Below are positions 27,564-37,183 of a stretch of DNA of 64,000 bases, one piece after another. The first letter of the stretch is position 1; every line of letters begins with the position of its first letter. The notes below the pieces were generated by a model. It saw only the letters and a list, made by a program, of their open reading frames with translations. It did no database searches and was not told the DNA's origin. Position numbers and translations under genes: made by a program. Where the stretch lies: positions 62,001-126,000 of the forward strand of contig CANMXP010000006.1 of NCBI GenBank assembly GCA_947501845.1, written 5' to 3'. This stretch comes from an uncultured Flavobacteriaceae bacterium (GTDB taxonomy: Bacteria; Bacteroidota; Bacteroidia; Flavobacteriales; Flavobacteriaceae).

Positions 27564-27697
27564 TGGGTTGTTAACGGTGTTTTCAAAGTTATAAAATGAA
27601 TACATTCTTTAAAGAGGTCAAATATGACACTTTCGGGTGTTGATTATGACAAAATTTAATCTTACTTTTAAAATCATAACCATTAAGACAAAAACCA

Positions 27698-28693
27698 ATG
27701 AAACATGTAAGCATATTGGTTCCAAAATCTAATACCATTCTAAGCAGTGTGGTTGGACCTTATAAAATTTTTAAAAGTGTGAATGAATTCGTTAAACAAA
27801 CTGGAAAAAGTCAAGAGCCTTTTTTTGATATTAACCTTGTTGGCATTGACAAAAACACGGTTCTATACGACGGGGCTTTCTCAATACATTGTGATGCTAC
27901 CATACATGATATTTCCAAAACCGATCTTATTATAATAGCAGCAGTGAAACCCGAATGGATAACAGAAGGTATTCAGGTCAATAATGCATTTATTCCATGG
28001 ATTAAAAAACAACATACCCAGCATCATGCCGAAGTGGCAAGTTTGTGCCTTGGGGCTTTTTTACTGGCCGAAACTGGTTTATTAGACCATAAACAATGTA
28101 CAACACACTGGGCGGGCATTGACCTATTCAGACAAATGTACCCTAAAATCCATGTCCTGCCAGAAAAAATAGTTACAGATCAAGAGGGTATTTATTCCAG
28201 TGGTGGTGCTTACTCATTTCTAAATCTAATTTTACATTTGGTTTACAAATATTGCGGACAGGACGCTGCTGTTTATGTGTCTAAACTCTTCGAAATAGAT
28301 ATTAGCAGAGATAATCAAAACCAATTTGCCATTTTTAAAGGTCAAAAAGAACATACCGATACCCTGATAAAAAAAGCACAATTATTTATAGAAAATAATG
28401 TCTCCGAAAAGATTTCTGTAGAGCAGATATCTGGCATGTTGGCAGTGAGTCAACGTAACTTTATAAGACGATTTAAAAAAGCAACTGCCAATACACCGTT
28501 GGAATATATTCAACGTGTAAAAGTTGAAGCAGCAAAAAATGCTTTAGAATCTACCCAGAATACAGTTAATGAAGTTATGTTTTCTGTTGGGTATTCAGAT
28601 ACTAAAGCGTTTAGGTCATTATTTAAAAGGTTTACGGGTTTAACACCTGTGGCCTATAAAAATAAATATAACCGAGAACTCGTTAGTTTTTAA
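27698..28693 (+). CDS. GlxA/FtrA-type AraC regulator with DJ-1/PfpI domain
   Basis: 331 residues. The N-terminal about 200 residues form a class I glutamine-amidotransferase-like (DJ-1/PfpI) sensor with the nucleophile-elbow region AEVASLCLGAFLLAETGLLD; the C-terminal 100 residues carry two AraC helix-turn-helices (SVEQISGMLAVSQRNFIRRF and NEVMFSVGYSDTKAFRSLF). Such regulators usually activate genes for use of a small metabolite. Divergent from the TfoX-like/DUF2461 pair with 134 bp between them, so those genes are candidate targets. Confidence 0.93.
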   Translation: MKHVSILVPKSNTILSSVVGPYKIFKSVNEFVKQTGKSQEPFFDINLVGIDKNTVLYDGAFSIHCDATIHDISKTDLIIIAAVKPEWITEGIQVNNAFIPWIKKQHTQHHAEVASLCLGAFLLAETGLLDHKQCTTHWAGIDLFRQMYPKIHVLPEKIVTDQEGIYSSGGAYSFLNLILHLVYKYCGQDAAVYVSKLFEIDISRDNQNQFAIFKGQKEHTDTLIKKAQLFIENNVSEKISVEQISGMLAVSQRNFIRRFKKATANTPLEYIQRVKVEAAKNALESTQNTVNEVMFSVGYSDTKAFRSLFKRFTGLTPVAYKNKYNRELVSF

Positions 28694-28733
28694 TTCATAT
28701 AAACAAATTATATGGGTTTACTTGCACAACAAT

Positions 28734-28776
28734 CTTTCAATAATTATTGAAAGTTTAAAAATTATTTATATCTTTG
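28734..28776 (+). promoter_or_regulatory. Promoter and 20-bp palindromic operator of the GbsR-family operon
   Basis: CTTTCAATAATTATTGAAAG (28734-28753) is a perfect palindrome. Sixteen bases downstream is TATCTTTG (28769-28776), an exact -7 box, so the palindrome lies over the -33 region, where an autoregulating MarR-type repressor would bind. The -7 box ends only 4 bp before the ATG at 28781, so the mRNA would have almost no leader. Confidence 0.65.
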
Positions 28777-28780
28777 TGTC

Positions 28781-29290
28781 ATGGAAATGCAATATCAAGA
28801 AGCAAAAGATAAATTTATAAGCACTTGGGGAAGCTTAGGCACCCTATGGGGCATAAATAAAGCTATGGCTCAAATTCAATCGCTTCTTTTTATTTCTACA
28901 AAGCCATTATCAATGGAAGAGATTATGGATGAGTTAAAAATTTCCCGTGGTAATACCAGCATGAACTTACGTCAGCTTATGGATTGGGGCATTGTTACTA
29001 AAGAACTTATTCCTGGTGAACGTAAAGAGTTTTTTACTACCGAAAAAGATGTTCAAGAACTGGCAAGACAAATCGCCAAAGAACGAAGTAGAAGAGAAAT
29101 TAAACCTGTAATTAAAACCTTAAAAGAAGTTAGCTCCATTGAAGATGATGGCACAGAAAAGACAAAAGAGCTTATAAAACAAACCAAAGCATTACACGAT
29201 TTAGCAGAAACGGCAGATGCTATGATGAATAAAATTGTTAATCAAGAACAAAACTGGATTACTAAATCTTTACTAAAACTTATTAAATAA
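28781..29290 (+). CDS. GbsR/MarR family transcriptional regulator
   Basis: 169 residues. Winged helix-turn-helix (about 34-95) with KPLSMEEIMDELKISRGNTS followed by MNLRQLMDWGIVTKELIPGE, the pattern of the GbsR branch of MarR-like regulators; the C-terminal half is helical. GbsR in Bacillus senses choline, but the ligand here is unknown. A perfect palindrome in its promoter suggests autoregulation. It is the first gene of an operon of three small membrane proteins and a TIGR01777 protein. A downstream ATG at 28787 would shorten it by two residues. Confidence 0.9.
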   Translation: MEMQYQEAKDKFISTWGSLGTLWGINKAMAQIQSLLFISTKPLSMEEIMDELKISRGNTSMNLRQLMDWGIVTKELIPGERKEFFTTEKDVQELARQIAKERSRREIKPVIKTLKEVSSIEDDGTEKTKELIKQTKALHDLAETADAMMNKIVNQEQNWITKSLLKLIK

Positions 29291-29341
29291 AAAAATTTGA
29301 AATTAACTTTCAATATTTTCTGAAAATTTAAAAACATTAAA

Positions 29342-29695
29342 ATGAGTTACAACATTCTATCATATAGTATTTATATTCCAGTCATATGCTTTATTACTGT
29401 TAAAATTGGTTGGTTGTTTTATAAGCATGGTGAGATATTTCTATTGAACATATTTGAATACAACAAAACATTAGTAAACAGTGTCAACAACTTATTATTA
29501 ATTGGGTATTATTTAGTAAACCTTGGTTACGCAATATTTACCATAGCCTATTGGGAACATATAGAATCAATAAACCAATTAATAAATACACTGTCAACTA
29601 CACTTGGAAGGATTATAATTCTTTTGGCTGTTTTGCATTACAACAACATTCTCATTTTAACATATATCATAAAATCAAAATCTTTAAAACAATAA
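29342..29695 (+). CDS. Small membrane protein, paralogue of next gene
   Basis: 117 residues, three hydrophobic helices (about 5-26, 44-66, 82-108). It aligns with the following protein along its length: both have an N-terminal YIP/YLP helix, a FYKHGEIFLLNIF / LFKNGRLFMIDIF loop, a VN(S/K)LL helix and LVNLGYA / LINIGWA, so the two arose by tandem duplication. No family recognised. An imperfect copy of the GbsR palindrome (29307-29326) lies just upstream. Confidence 0.8.
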   Translation: MSYNILSYSIYIPVICFITVKIGWLFYKHGEIFLLNIFEYNKTLVNSVNNLLLIGYYLVNLGYAIFTIAYWEHIESINQLINTLSTTLGRIIILLAVLHYNNILILTYIIKSKSLKQ

Positions 29696-29698
29696 ATT

Positions 29699-30103
29699 AT
29701 GGAAAATTCAAAAATTATTATCGGCTATTTAATATATCTCCCAATAGTTGTATCTCTGACCATTTACGTTTCTAAAATGCTTTTCAAAAATGGGAGATTA
29801 TTCATGATCGACATTTTTAAAGGAAAAGAAGATATAGCCTTAGCAACTAACAAATTATTTGAAATCGGATTCTACCTCATTAATATAGGTTGGGCTATGC
29901 TAATTCTTAAAATTTCTTATTACAGTACAAGTGGAATGAGCTATCAATCACTCATTGAAATACTTAGTAAAAAAATAGGTGGTTTCTCAATCTATTTAGG
30001 AGTAATGTTATTTATTAACCTGTTCTTTTTCTTTAGAGGAAGAAGTAAATCTAGACAATCATTGAAACTAACAACCAAGCCTCAACTTAAAACTCCCAAA
30101 TAG
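29699..30103 (+). CDS. Small membrane protein, paralogue of previous gene
   Basis: 134 residues with three hydrophobic segments and a basic C-terminal tail (RGRSKSRQS and onward). Related to the preceding protein (see shared loop KNGRLFMIDIF). Three bases separate the genes, and 1 bp separates it from the next, so they are one operon. Function unknown; loss of the ancestral single gene's identity prevents assignment. Confidence 0.8.
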   Translation: MENSKIIIGYLIYLPIVVSLTIYVSKMLFKNGRLFMIDIFKGKEDIALATNKLFEIGFYLINIGWAMLILKISYYSTSGMSYQSLIEILSKKIGGFSIYLGVMLFINLFFFFRGRSKSRQSLKLTTKPQLKTPK

Positions 30104-30104
30104 T

Positions 30105-30452
30105 ATGAAAGCACTACATTATATTAACTGTTTTTTTTATCTAATAACCATTATACCATATTTAACTATATACTACGCAATGGTCGGTATGTATGTTCAA
30201 TTTATACTTGGATTTGTTCAAATAATAATAGCAATCATCTTATTATTTTACACCAAAAAGTACAATAAAAACATTAAAGAGCACATATTATACTACTGGT
30301 CTTCTGTATTGGTTATTTTATTTATCATTCTTGCTCTTTCAAAATCTAATAATATTGGTAATGACATAATACAAATAGCATTTATTATTATAATTCCAAT
30401 GTTAATTGCTAGCTATTTCGTTTATATAACTTACTTAATTCAAAAACAATGA
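30105..30452 (+). CDS. Small four-helix membrane protein
   Basis: 115 residues and almost entirely hydrophobic, with about four helices separated by a lysine-rich loop (FYTKKYNKNIKEH). Unrecognised. Its stop overlaps the ATG of the TIGR01777 gene (ATGA), indicating translational coupling with that enzyme. Confidence 0.78.
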   Translation: MKALHYINCFFYLITIIPYLTIYYAMVGMYVQFILGFVQIIIAIILLFYTKKYNKNIKEHILYYWSSVLVILFIILALSKSNNIGNDIIQIAFIIIIPMLIASYFVYITYLIQKQ

Positions 30453-31351
30453 AAACAATAATTATAGCTGGGGGCAGTGGGTTTCTCGGACAAATTTTAA
30501 AGGACTACTTTACTAAAAAAGACTATTTAGTAAAAATTTTAACCAGAAGTCCAAAACATAAAAATGACATTTACTGGAATGCTAAAGATATGGGGAAATG
30601 GACCAAAGAGTTAGAAAAAACTGAAGTCCTCATAAATCTTACTGGAAAATCTGTTGATTGCAGATACACAGAGAAAAACAAAAAAACAATTTATGATTCT
30701 AGAATCAACTCAACCCAACTGCTCGGACTAGCAATCAACCTTTGTAAAAACCCACCTAAAATCTGGATGAATTCATCAACTGCAACTATTTATAAACATT
30801 CACTAAAAAATACAATGACTGAAGAGCATGGAGAAATTGGAGACGATTTCTCCATGAATATTGCTAAATCTTGGGAAAAAGCTTTTAACTCAATAACAAA
30901 TCCCAAAACACGAAAAATCATTTTAAGAACTTCAATTGTTTTGGGTAAAAACGGAGGCGCATTGATTCCTCTAAAAAGGATAACCAAGTTTGGATTAGGA
31001 GGCAAGCAAGGAAAAGGCAATCAGAAAGTTAGTTGGATTCACGAACTTGATTTTGCAAAAACTATCGAATTTCTAATTAGTTGTGAAAACTTAAGTGGTG
31101 TTTTTAATTTATGCGTTCCAAATCCCACTAACAATACTAAACTCATGAAGTCATTAAGAAAGGTTTTAAAAGTTCCTTTTGGGATACCTCAATCAAAATC
31201 TTTACTGAAATTTGGGGCTAAACTTATTGGTACAGAGATAGAGTTAGTTTTGAAAAGTAGAAACGTAATACCTGAACGATTGTTGCGCAATGGTTATTCA
31301 TTTAAACATGTAGAAATAGAAAGTGCTTTATCGAATTTATTAAACCATTAA
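30449..31351 (+). CDS. TIGR01777 family SDR protein (YfcH-like epimerase)
   Basis: 300 residues, extended short-chain dehydrogenase fold. NAD(P)-binding motif GGSGFLGQILKDYF at the N-terminus; family markers INLTGKSVDCRYTEKNKKTI, WMNSSTATIYKHS, ILRTSIVLGKNGGALIPLKR and the C-terminal DUF1731 region (VPFGIPQSKSLLKFGAKLIG). The usual catalytic Tyr-x3-Lys is not clearly in place, as in other members; substrate unknown. It closes the GbsR-led operon; coupling to small membrane proteins hints at a membrane-related metabolite. Confidence 0.9.
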   Translation: MKTIIIAGGSGFLGQILKDYFTKKDYLVKILTRSPKHKNDIYWNAKDMGKWTKELEKTEVLINLTGKSVDCRYTEKNKKTIYDSRINSTQLLGLAINLCKNPPKIWMNSSTATIYKHSLKNTMTEEHGEIGDDFSMNIAKSWEKAFNSITNPKTRKIILRTSIVLGKNGGALIPLKRITKFGLGGKQGKGNQKVSWIHELDFAKTIEFLISCENLSGVFNLCVPNPTNNTKLMKSLRKVLKVPFGIPQSKSLLKFGAKLIGTEIELVLKSRNVIPERLLRNGYSFKHVEIESALSNLLNH

Positions 31352-31370
31352 AAAAGTCATTTTTTTATCT

Positions 31371-31378
31371 TATTTTTG
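31371..31378 (+). promoter_or_regulatory. -7 promoter box of the ECF sigma factor gene
   Basis: TATTTTTG, exact consensus, 26 bp upstream of the sigma factor start. Confidence 0.55.
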
Positions 31379-31403
31379 AAACTTAAAAATAATCGCATAG
31401 ATA

Positions 31404-31958
31404 ATGCCCAATCATCAAATTAATCCTAGCAAATGGATCGATTTATACTCCGATTACCTATATAACTACACGATTACACGTGTTAGCGATAGAGAGATTG
31501 CTCAAGATCTGGTACAAGATACTTTTTTAGCTGGCTTAAAATCTATGAAAAACTTTAAAGGGGAGGCTAGTGAACGTACGTGGCTTATCTCTATTTTAAA
31601 GCGAAAAATTATAGATCACTACCGTAAAATAAATTCAAATAAAGGAAAAGCAGAAGTACGCATTAGTTATAATGATGACTCTGAAACTGAAGGCGATTGG
31701 CTGGAAGAACGTGTTGCAGACCCATTTGATAAAACTGCGGAAGATACCATGCAAAATAGTGAACTAGGGGATGCTATTCATAATTGCTTAGGAAAATTGC
31801 CAGAAAAACAAGCAGATGTTTTTAAAATGAAAACCATTCAAGGCTTTGAGACCGAAGTAATTTGTAATGAATTAAATATTACTGCGTCTAACCTTTGGGT
31901 AATCATCCATAGGGCACGTACAGCTATGGCAGATTGCTTAAAAGAAAATTGGTTTTGA
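31404..31958 (+). CDS. ECF-type RNA polymerase sigma factor
   Basis: 184 residues. Region 2: YTITRVSDREIAQDLVQDTF, then FKGEASERTWLISILKRKII; region 4: LPEKQADVFKMKTIQGFETE then VICNELNITASNLWVIIHRARTAM. These are the two conserved sigma-70 domains of extracytoplasmic-function factors. The adjacent gene, 2 bp downstream, is a small zinc-binding anti-sigma candidate. No SusC/FecR genes follow, so it is not the usual TonB-linked type. The promoter it recognises cannot be deduced. Confidence 0.94.
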   Translation: MPNHQINPSKWIDLYSDYLYNYTITRVSDREIAQDLVQDTFLAGLKSMKNFKGEASERTWLISILKRKIIDHYRKINSNKGKAEVRISYNDDSETEGDWLEERVADPFDKTAEDTMQNSELGDAIHNCLGKLPEKQADVFKMKTIQGFETEVICNELNITASNLWVIIHRARTAMADCLKENWF

Positions 31959-31960
31959 TT

Positions 31961-32224
31961 ATGAGTAAAATTAAGGTTTTTATTCCTTGCGATGATGCAA
32001 ATCATGTATGTGATAAAACACAATATAAAGAGGCTACCCTATGGGAGAAAATAAAACTCAATATACATTTAATATATTGTAGAGCCTGTAGAAAATACAC
32101 AAAAAATAATACGAAGCTTACCAAGGCTATGAAAAAATCTGAAGTAGAATGCTTAGATAGAAAGTGTAAAGAAACTATGAAACTAGATTTTGAAAAAGCT
32201 TTAAAAGATCATGCTAGTCAATAG
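31961..32224 (+). CDS. Small soluble zinc-finger anti-sigma-like protein
   Basis: 87 residues from ATG 31961, 2 bp after the sigma factor stop; the frame open from 31934 overlaps it. Contains HLIYCRAC (H-x3-C-x2-C), the signature of zinc-binding anti-sigma (ZAS, zf-HC2-like) domains, plus further cysteines (IPCDDANHVCDK and ECLDRKCKE). It has no transmembrane helix, so it would act in the cytoplasm as a redox- or zinc-responsive partner of the sigma factor. Its 3' end overlaps the convergent UbiA-like gene by 7 bp. Confidence 0.82.
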   Translation: MSKIKVFIPCDDANHVCDKTQYKEATLWEKIKLNIHLIYCRACRKYTKNNTKLTKAMKKSEVECLDRKCKETMKLDFEKALKDHASQ

Positions 32225-33051
32225 AACATAATCAACAATATTAGCCATATAATTGGTATTCCTTCCACCCAGAAAGCACTATAGCTTTTTCCTTGCTCTG
32301 TCTTAGAAAACAATAAAAATAATAGTGTCATACATATAATTATCATTAAAATAATTATTTGTATCTCGCTTATTTCACTTTTAAAAAAAGTCAAAAAGAA
32401 GAATAGCATGAGTCCTACCCCTCCTATTATTTTTGTTTGCTTAATGCCTATTTTTTGGGGAATTGTTGAGAGCTTTAAACTGTCATATCTTAAGTCCCTG
32501 ATTTCAAAAGGCAACATTAAAACCATTATGAATACGTATCTTTGAATGGCTGTTATTATAACATTGGTACCGATATGATAATTATTATTTATTAAAGGAA
32601 GTAATACTGTAACCCCAGACCAAATAAAGGCTATTAAGTATATTTTTAACCCTCCTATACTTCTTAAATTATGTTGCTTATCTAAAAAAAAACGTTTCGG
32701 TAAAAAAGGAATCGCATATAAAAATGTAATAGTAGCCAAGCCAGCCACACAAATTAAAGTTGTAGAACTTAACTTAACAGCATAATAGCACATAAAAAGA
32801 AAGCTAAAAAAGGAAAAAATCTGAATCAATTTTAGCCAATTTGCCAAACTTCTATGATGAAATTTTGCAATCCCAAAATACTTAACAAAATTATATCCAG
32901 TTATAGTTGCATAAAACACAAAATAAAGCATATTTTCATCATATGGAATTCCAAACTCTATAAGTGTAATCCATGTTAATGAAAATACCGATAAGGCAAC
33001 ATGTATACTACTGTTTAAATAGAAATTAAAGAGTTGCTTTATAAACTTCAT
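32218..33051 (-). CDS. UbiA-like prenyltransferase family membrane protein
   Basis: 277 residues from ATG 33051; a longer frame from 33087 adds a hydrophilic tail. About eight transmembrane helices. Residues FEIRDLRYDSLKLSTIPQKIG match the second Asp-rich motif (DxxxD) of UbiA enzymes, which attach isoprenyl chains to aromatic acceptors. The first motif (NxxxD), expected around TGYNFVKYFGIAK, lacks the second Asp, so catalysis is uncertain. Monocistronic, divergent from gcvP. Confidence 0.75.
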   Translation of the reverse strand: MKFIKQLFNFYLNSSIHVALSVFSLTWITLIEFGIPYDENMLYFVFYATITGYNFVKYFGIAKFHHRSLANWLKLIQIFSFFSFLFMCYYAVKLSSTTLICVAGLATITFLYAIPFLPKRFFLDKQHNLRSIGGLKIYLIAFIWSGVTVLLPLINNNYHIGTNVIITAIQRYVFIMVLMLPFEIRDLRYDSLKLSTIPQKIGIKQTKIIGGVGLMLFFFLTFFKSEISEIQIIILMIIICMTLLFLLFSKTEQGKSYSAFWVEGIPIIWLILLIMFY

Positions 33052-33137
33052 AATGTAAAAATAATCAAAGTGTTGATAACGCCTCAAAAAGGTTAAAAAC
33101 TTTCCATTTTATGCAATAAAACACATTAAATATTATG

Positions 33138-33145
33138 TATTTTTG
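33138..33145 (+). promoter_or_regulatory. -7 promoter box of gcvP
   Basis: TATTTTTG, exact match to TAnnTTTG, 26 bp upstream of the gcvP start. Confidence 0.65.
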
Positions 33146-33171
33146 CGAATTATATAATTAATTCACTCTTA

Positions 33172-36021
33172 ATGAATACAAACGCTTTTGCATTGCGTCA
33201 TATTGGTCCTACCGAAGACGACCAAAACCTTATGTTAAAAACCCTTGGTGTTGATTCTTTAGATCAATTGATTTACGAAACAATTCCAGACGATATTCGC
33301 CTAAAAAACGGACTAAATTTAGAAGCTCCGATGACTGAACACGAATATCTGTTACATATCCATGAGTTATCCAAAAAGAATAAAGCTTATAAAACATATA
33401 TTGGTTTGGGATACCACCCAACAATTTTACCTGCTGTCATTCAAAGAAACATTCTTGAAAACCCAGGTTGGTATACAGCCTATACACCGTATCAAGCTGA
33501 AATTGCACAAGGAAGACTAGAAGCGCTTCTAAATTTTCAAACCATGGTTATAGACTTAACAGGTATGGAAATCGCAAATGCATCACTTCTTGATGAGAGT
33601 ACGGCTGCTGCCGAGGCTATGAGTTTGTTATTTTCTGTTCGCGAACGCCATCAGAAAAAAGCGGGAATCAATAAGTTTTTTGTTTCCAAAAACATATTAC
33701 CTCAAACCCTATCATTATTACAAACAAGAGCGACCCCAATTGGTATAGAGCTTGTTATTGGCAATGAAGATACTTTCGATTTCTCATCAGAATTTTTCGG
33801 GGCCATATTACAATACCCAGGTAAAGATGGCCAAATAACCGATATCAAAACATTTATAACCAAGGCAAATGAATCTCAAATTAAAGTTGCCGTTGCTGCC
33901 GATATACTCAGTTTAATAAAATTGGAGGCTCCTGGAAAATTTGGAGCAGATGTTGTTGTTGGTACCACACAACGTTTTGGCATTCCTATGGGATACGGAG
34001 GCCCTCATGCTGCATTTTTTGCAACTAAAGAAGCTTACAAACGTGATTTACCAGGTAGAATTATTGGTGTTACTAAAGATAAAAATGGTCATAGAGCCTT
34101 GCGCATGGCTTTACAAACACGCGAGCAACATATAAAAAGAGATAAGGCGACTTCTAATATTTGTACGGCACAAGTGTTATTGGCTGTTATGGCAAGTATG
34201 TATGCGGTGTATCATGGTCCTAAAGGCTTAAAATTTATTGCTAATAAAGTTCATAACAAAGCTTCTGAATTGGCAAATGCTTTGGGCAAATTAGGATACA
34301 ATCAAATTAATACATCATATTTTGATACCCTTCAAATAAAAACAAAGTCAAAAAAAATAAGAGAAATTGCCAAAGCGAAAAAAGTAAATTTATATTACCC
34401 TGATAAAGAAACGGTCATTATTGCCATTAACGAAACAACTTCTATTAGAGATATTAATTACTTAATCTCTGTTTTTGCAGAAGCTGCCAAAAAAGAAACC
34501 ATTACTATTTCGGCTATTACTAAAGCAAATAATGTTTCAGAACCTATGCAAAGGGCATCCGATTTCTTAACATCAGATGTTTTTAACAAATACCATTCTG
34601 AAACTGAATTAATGCGTTATATCAAATTTCTTGAACGCAAAGATCTGGCATTAAATCATTCTATGATTTCTTTAGGATCGTGTACCATGAAATTAAATGC
34701 TGCATCAGAAATGCTACCCTTAAGTTGGTTTAAATGGGGAAATATCCACCCTTTTGCACCTTTAAAACAAGCTAAAGGCTATCTAACCGTTTTAAAAGAA
34801 CTGGAAGACCAATTAACAAAAATAACTGGCTTCGCAGCAACTTCGTTACAACCAAACTCTGGAGCACAAGGTGAATTTGCAGGACTCATGGTTATTAAAG
34901 CATATCACGAATCTCGGGGCGACCATCATAGAAATATCTGTTTGATTCCTTCATCGGCTCATGGTACAAATCCCGCAAGTGCTGTTATGGCTGGCATGAA
35001 AGTAATCGTAACCAAATCGACTGCAGAAGGAAATATTGATGTGGATGATTTACGTGAAAAAGCCGAATTACATAAAGATAATTTATCTGCCTTAATGGTA
35101 ACATACCCTTCTACCCATGGTGTTTATGAGTCGGCCATTAAAGAAATCACTCAAATTATTCATGATAATGGCGGACAGGTATATATGGACGGTGCTAACA
35201 TGAATGCTCAGGTAGGGTTAACAAACCCAGGAAACATAGGAGCCGATGTGTGTCATTTAAATTTACACAAAACATTTGCTATCCCTCATGGTGGTGGAGG
35301 TCCAGGTGTTGGCCCTATATGTGTTGCAAAACAGCTCGTTCCTTTTTTACCTGGAAACCCTATTATTAAAACTGGTGGAAAAAAAGCAATTACAGCTATT
35401 TCGGGAGCCCCATTTGGATCTGCATTGGCTTGTTTAATATCATACGGGTATATAAAAATGTTGGGAGCTGAAGGTTTAACAGAATCTACAAGACTTGCTA
35501 TTTTGAATGCAAACTACATCAAGCATCGTTTAGAAGGCAGTTTTGATACTTTATATTCAGGTGAACGCGGTCGCGCTGCTCATGAAATGATTGTAGATTG
35601 CCGACCATTTAAAGCAAATGGCATCGAAGTAACAGATATTGCAAAACGCTTGATGGATTACGGCTTTCATGCGCCTACAGTATCTTTTCCTGTAGCTGGT
35701 ACTTTAATGATCGAGCCTACAGAAAGTGAAAGTAAAGCTGAAATTGATAGATTTTGCGACGCCATGATTTCCATTAGAAAAGAAATAGACAATACCTCTA
35801 AGGACGATGACAATAATGTTTTAAAAAATGCACCACACACGCTAGATATGATAACATCTGATGAGTGGTATTTCCCTTACTCGCGTGAAACTGCTGCTTT
35901 CCCTTTAGAATATGTTAGAGATAACAAATTTTGGCCAAGTGTAAGACGTGTTGATGATGCCTATGGAGATAGAAACTTAATATGTTCATGCATTCCTATA
36001 GAAGCATATGCCGAGGCATAA
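33172..36021 (+). CDS. gcvP: Glycine dehydrogenase (decarboxylating), P protein
   Basis: 949 residues, the single-chain form of the glycine cleavage P protein: it decarboxylates glycine using PLP and transfers the aminomethyl group to the H protein lipoyl arm. Opening [20 protein letters not shown] is diagnostic. The catalytic PLP lysine is Lys700 in [37 protein letters not shown] and [13 protein letters not shown] mark the C-terminal half. gcvT and gcvH are not in the window, so the genes are dispersed. Confidence 0.97.
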   Translation: MNTNAFALRHIGPTEDDQNLMLKTLGVDSLDQLIYETIPDDIRLKNGLNLEAPMTEHEYLLHIHELSKKNKAYKTYIGLGYHPTILPAVIQRNILENPGWYTAYTPYQAEIAQGRLEALLNFQTMVIDLTGMEIANASLLDESTAAAEAMSLLFSVRERHQKKAGINKFFVSKNILPQTLSLLQTRATPIGIELVIGNEDTFDFSSEFFGAILQYPGKDGQITDIKTFITKANESQIKVAVAADILSLIKLEAPGKFGADVVVGTTQRFGIPMGYGGPHAAFFATKEAYKRDLPGRIIGVTKDKNGHRALRMALQTREQHIKRDKATSNICTAQVLLAVMASMYAVYHGPKGLKFIANKVHNKASELANALGKLGYNQINTSYFDTLQIKTKSKKIREIAKAKKVNLYYPDKETVIIAINETTSIRDINYLISVFAEAAKKETITISAITKANNVSEPMQRASDFLTSDVFNKYHSETELMRYIKFLERKDLALNHSMISLGSCTMKLNAASEMLPLSWFKWGNIHPFAPLKQAKGYLTVLKELEDQLTKITGFAATSLQPNSGAQGEFAGLMVIKAYHESRGDHHRNICLIPSSAHGTNPASAVMAGMKVIVTKSTAEGNIDVDDLREKAELHKDNLSALMVTYPSTHGVYESAIKEITQIIHDNGGQVYMDGANMNAQVGLTNPGNIGADVCHLNLHKTFAIPHGGGGPGVGPICVAKQLVPFLPGNPIIKTGGKKAITAISGAPFGSALACLISYGYIKMLGAEGLTESTRLAILNANYIKHRLEGSFDTLYSGERGRAAHEMIVDCRPFKANGIEVTDIAKRLMDYGFHAPTVSFPVAGTLMIEPTESESKAEIDRFCDAMISIRKEIDNTSKDDDNNVLKNAPHTLDMITSDEWYFPYSRETAAFPLEYVRDNKFWPSVRRVDDAYGDRNLICSCIPIEAYAEA

Positions 36022-36122
36022 ATAGCCTTTTGAACATCGTAAATAAACATAAAAGGAAATTTGCCTTTAATTAGAAAAAAGTATATTGCTATTTGTATGC
36101 TAAACTAATTAAAGGCTATTTT

Positions 36123-37181
36123 ATGAATATAAAAATAACTGGTACTGGAAGCTATATTCCATCTAACGTTGAAAAAAACACCGACTTTCACAACCACACA
36201 TTTTTAAATAATGACGGTTCTTCCATAAACGCACCAAATGAAGTTATAGTTGAGAAATTTAAAGCGATAACAGGTATAACCGAACGTCGTTATGCAAAAG
36301 AACATTTAAACGCCTCAGATTTAGGCTTCTTTGCTGCAGAAAAAGCCATAGAAGATGCTAAAATAGATCCAGAAACCATAGATTACATTATTGTAGCCCA
36401 CAATTTTGGAGATGTTAGACATACCACTAACCAAAGTGATATACTCCCTTCCTTAGCCTCAAGAATCAAGCATAGCTTACGTATTAAAAATCCCAAATGT
36501 GTGGCTTACGACATCCTATTTGGCTGTCCAGGTTGGGTAGAAGGTGTTATTCAAGCAAAGGCTTTTATAAAAGCTGAAATGGCAAAACGCTGTTTGGTTA
36601 TCGGATCTGAAACTTTATCTAGAGTCGTTGATAAATACGATAGGGATTCCATGATTTTTTCTGATGGTGCTGGTGCCACAATTGTTGAAGGAACCCATGA
36701 AGAAGGTGGGGTTTTGGCTCATGAAACGGCTAGTTTTACTTATGATGAAGCTTACTATTTATTCTTTGGGAATTCAAATAATCAAGAATTACCAAAAGAT
36801 ACAAGGTATATAAAAATGGACGGACGCAAAATTTATGAATTTGCACTTGTTAATGTTCCTAAAGCCATGAAAACCTGCTTGGACAATAGTGGTTTTGGTA
36901 TAAAAGACGTAAAAAAAATATTCATCCACCAAGCCAATGAAAAAATGGATGAAGCCATTTTAAAACGCTTTTACAGACTTTATAAAACAGAGATTCCAGA
37001 AAATATTATGCCTATGAGCATTCAAAATTTAGGCAATAGCTCTGTAGCTACCGTACCTACTCTTTTTGATCTGGTAAAAAACAATAAATTAGAAAATCAT
37101 AGCCTAACAAAGGGTGATGTTATTATATTTGCAAGTGTTGGTGCAGGCATGCACATTAATGCCATTGTGTATAAATATTAA
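36123..37181 (+). CDS. 3-oxoacyl-ACP synthase III family protein
   Basis: 352 residues starting MNIKITGTGSYIPSNVEKN; a frame open from 36093 adds ten unlikely residues. FabH-like thiolase fold with complete triad: Cys135 in ILFGCPGWVEGV, His279 in IFIHQANEKM and Asn305 in QNLGNSSVATVP. It condenses an acyl-CoA with malonyl-ACP or, in relatives, transfers acyl groups. It is not obviously the housekeeping FabH, given the GCPGW variant of the active-site loop. The next gene begins 2 bp after its stop, so it heads an operon with a methyltransferase and, originally, the glycosyltransferase at 41620. Confidence 0.9.
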   Translation: MNIKITGTGSYIPSNVEKNTDFHNHTFLNNDGSSINAPNEVIVEKFKAITGITERRYAKEHLNASDLGFFAAEKAIEDAKIDPETIDYIIVAHNFGDVRHTTNQSDILPSLASRIKHSLRIKNPKCVAYDILFGCPGWVEGVIQAKAFIKAEMAKRCLVIGSETLSRVVDKYDRDSMIFSDGAGATIVEGTHEEGGVLAHETASFTYDEAYYLFFGNSNNQELPKDTRYIKMDGRKIYEFALVNVPKAMKTCLDNSGFGIKDVKKIFIHQANEKMDEAILKRFYRLYKTEIPENIMPMSIQNLGNSSVATVPTLFDLVKNNKLENHSLTKGDVIIFASVGAGMHINAIVYKY

Positions 37182-37183
37182 TA

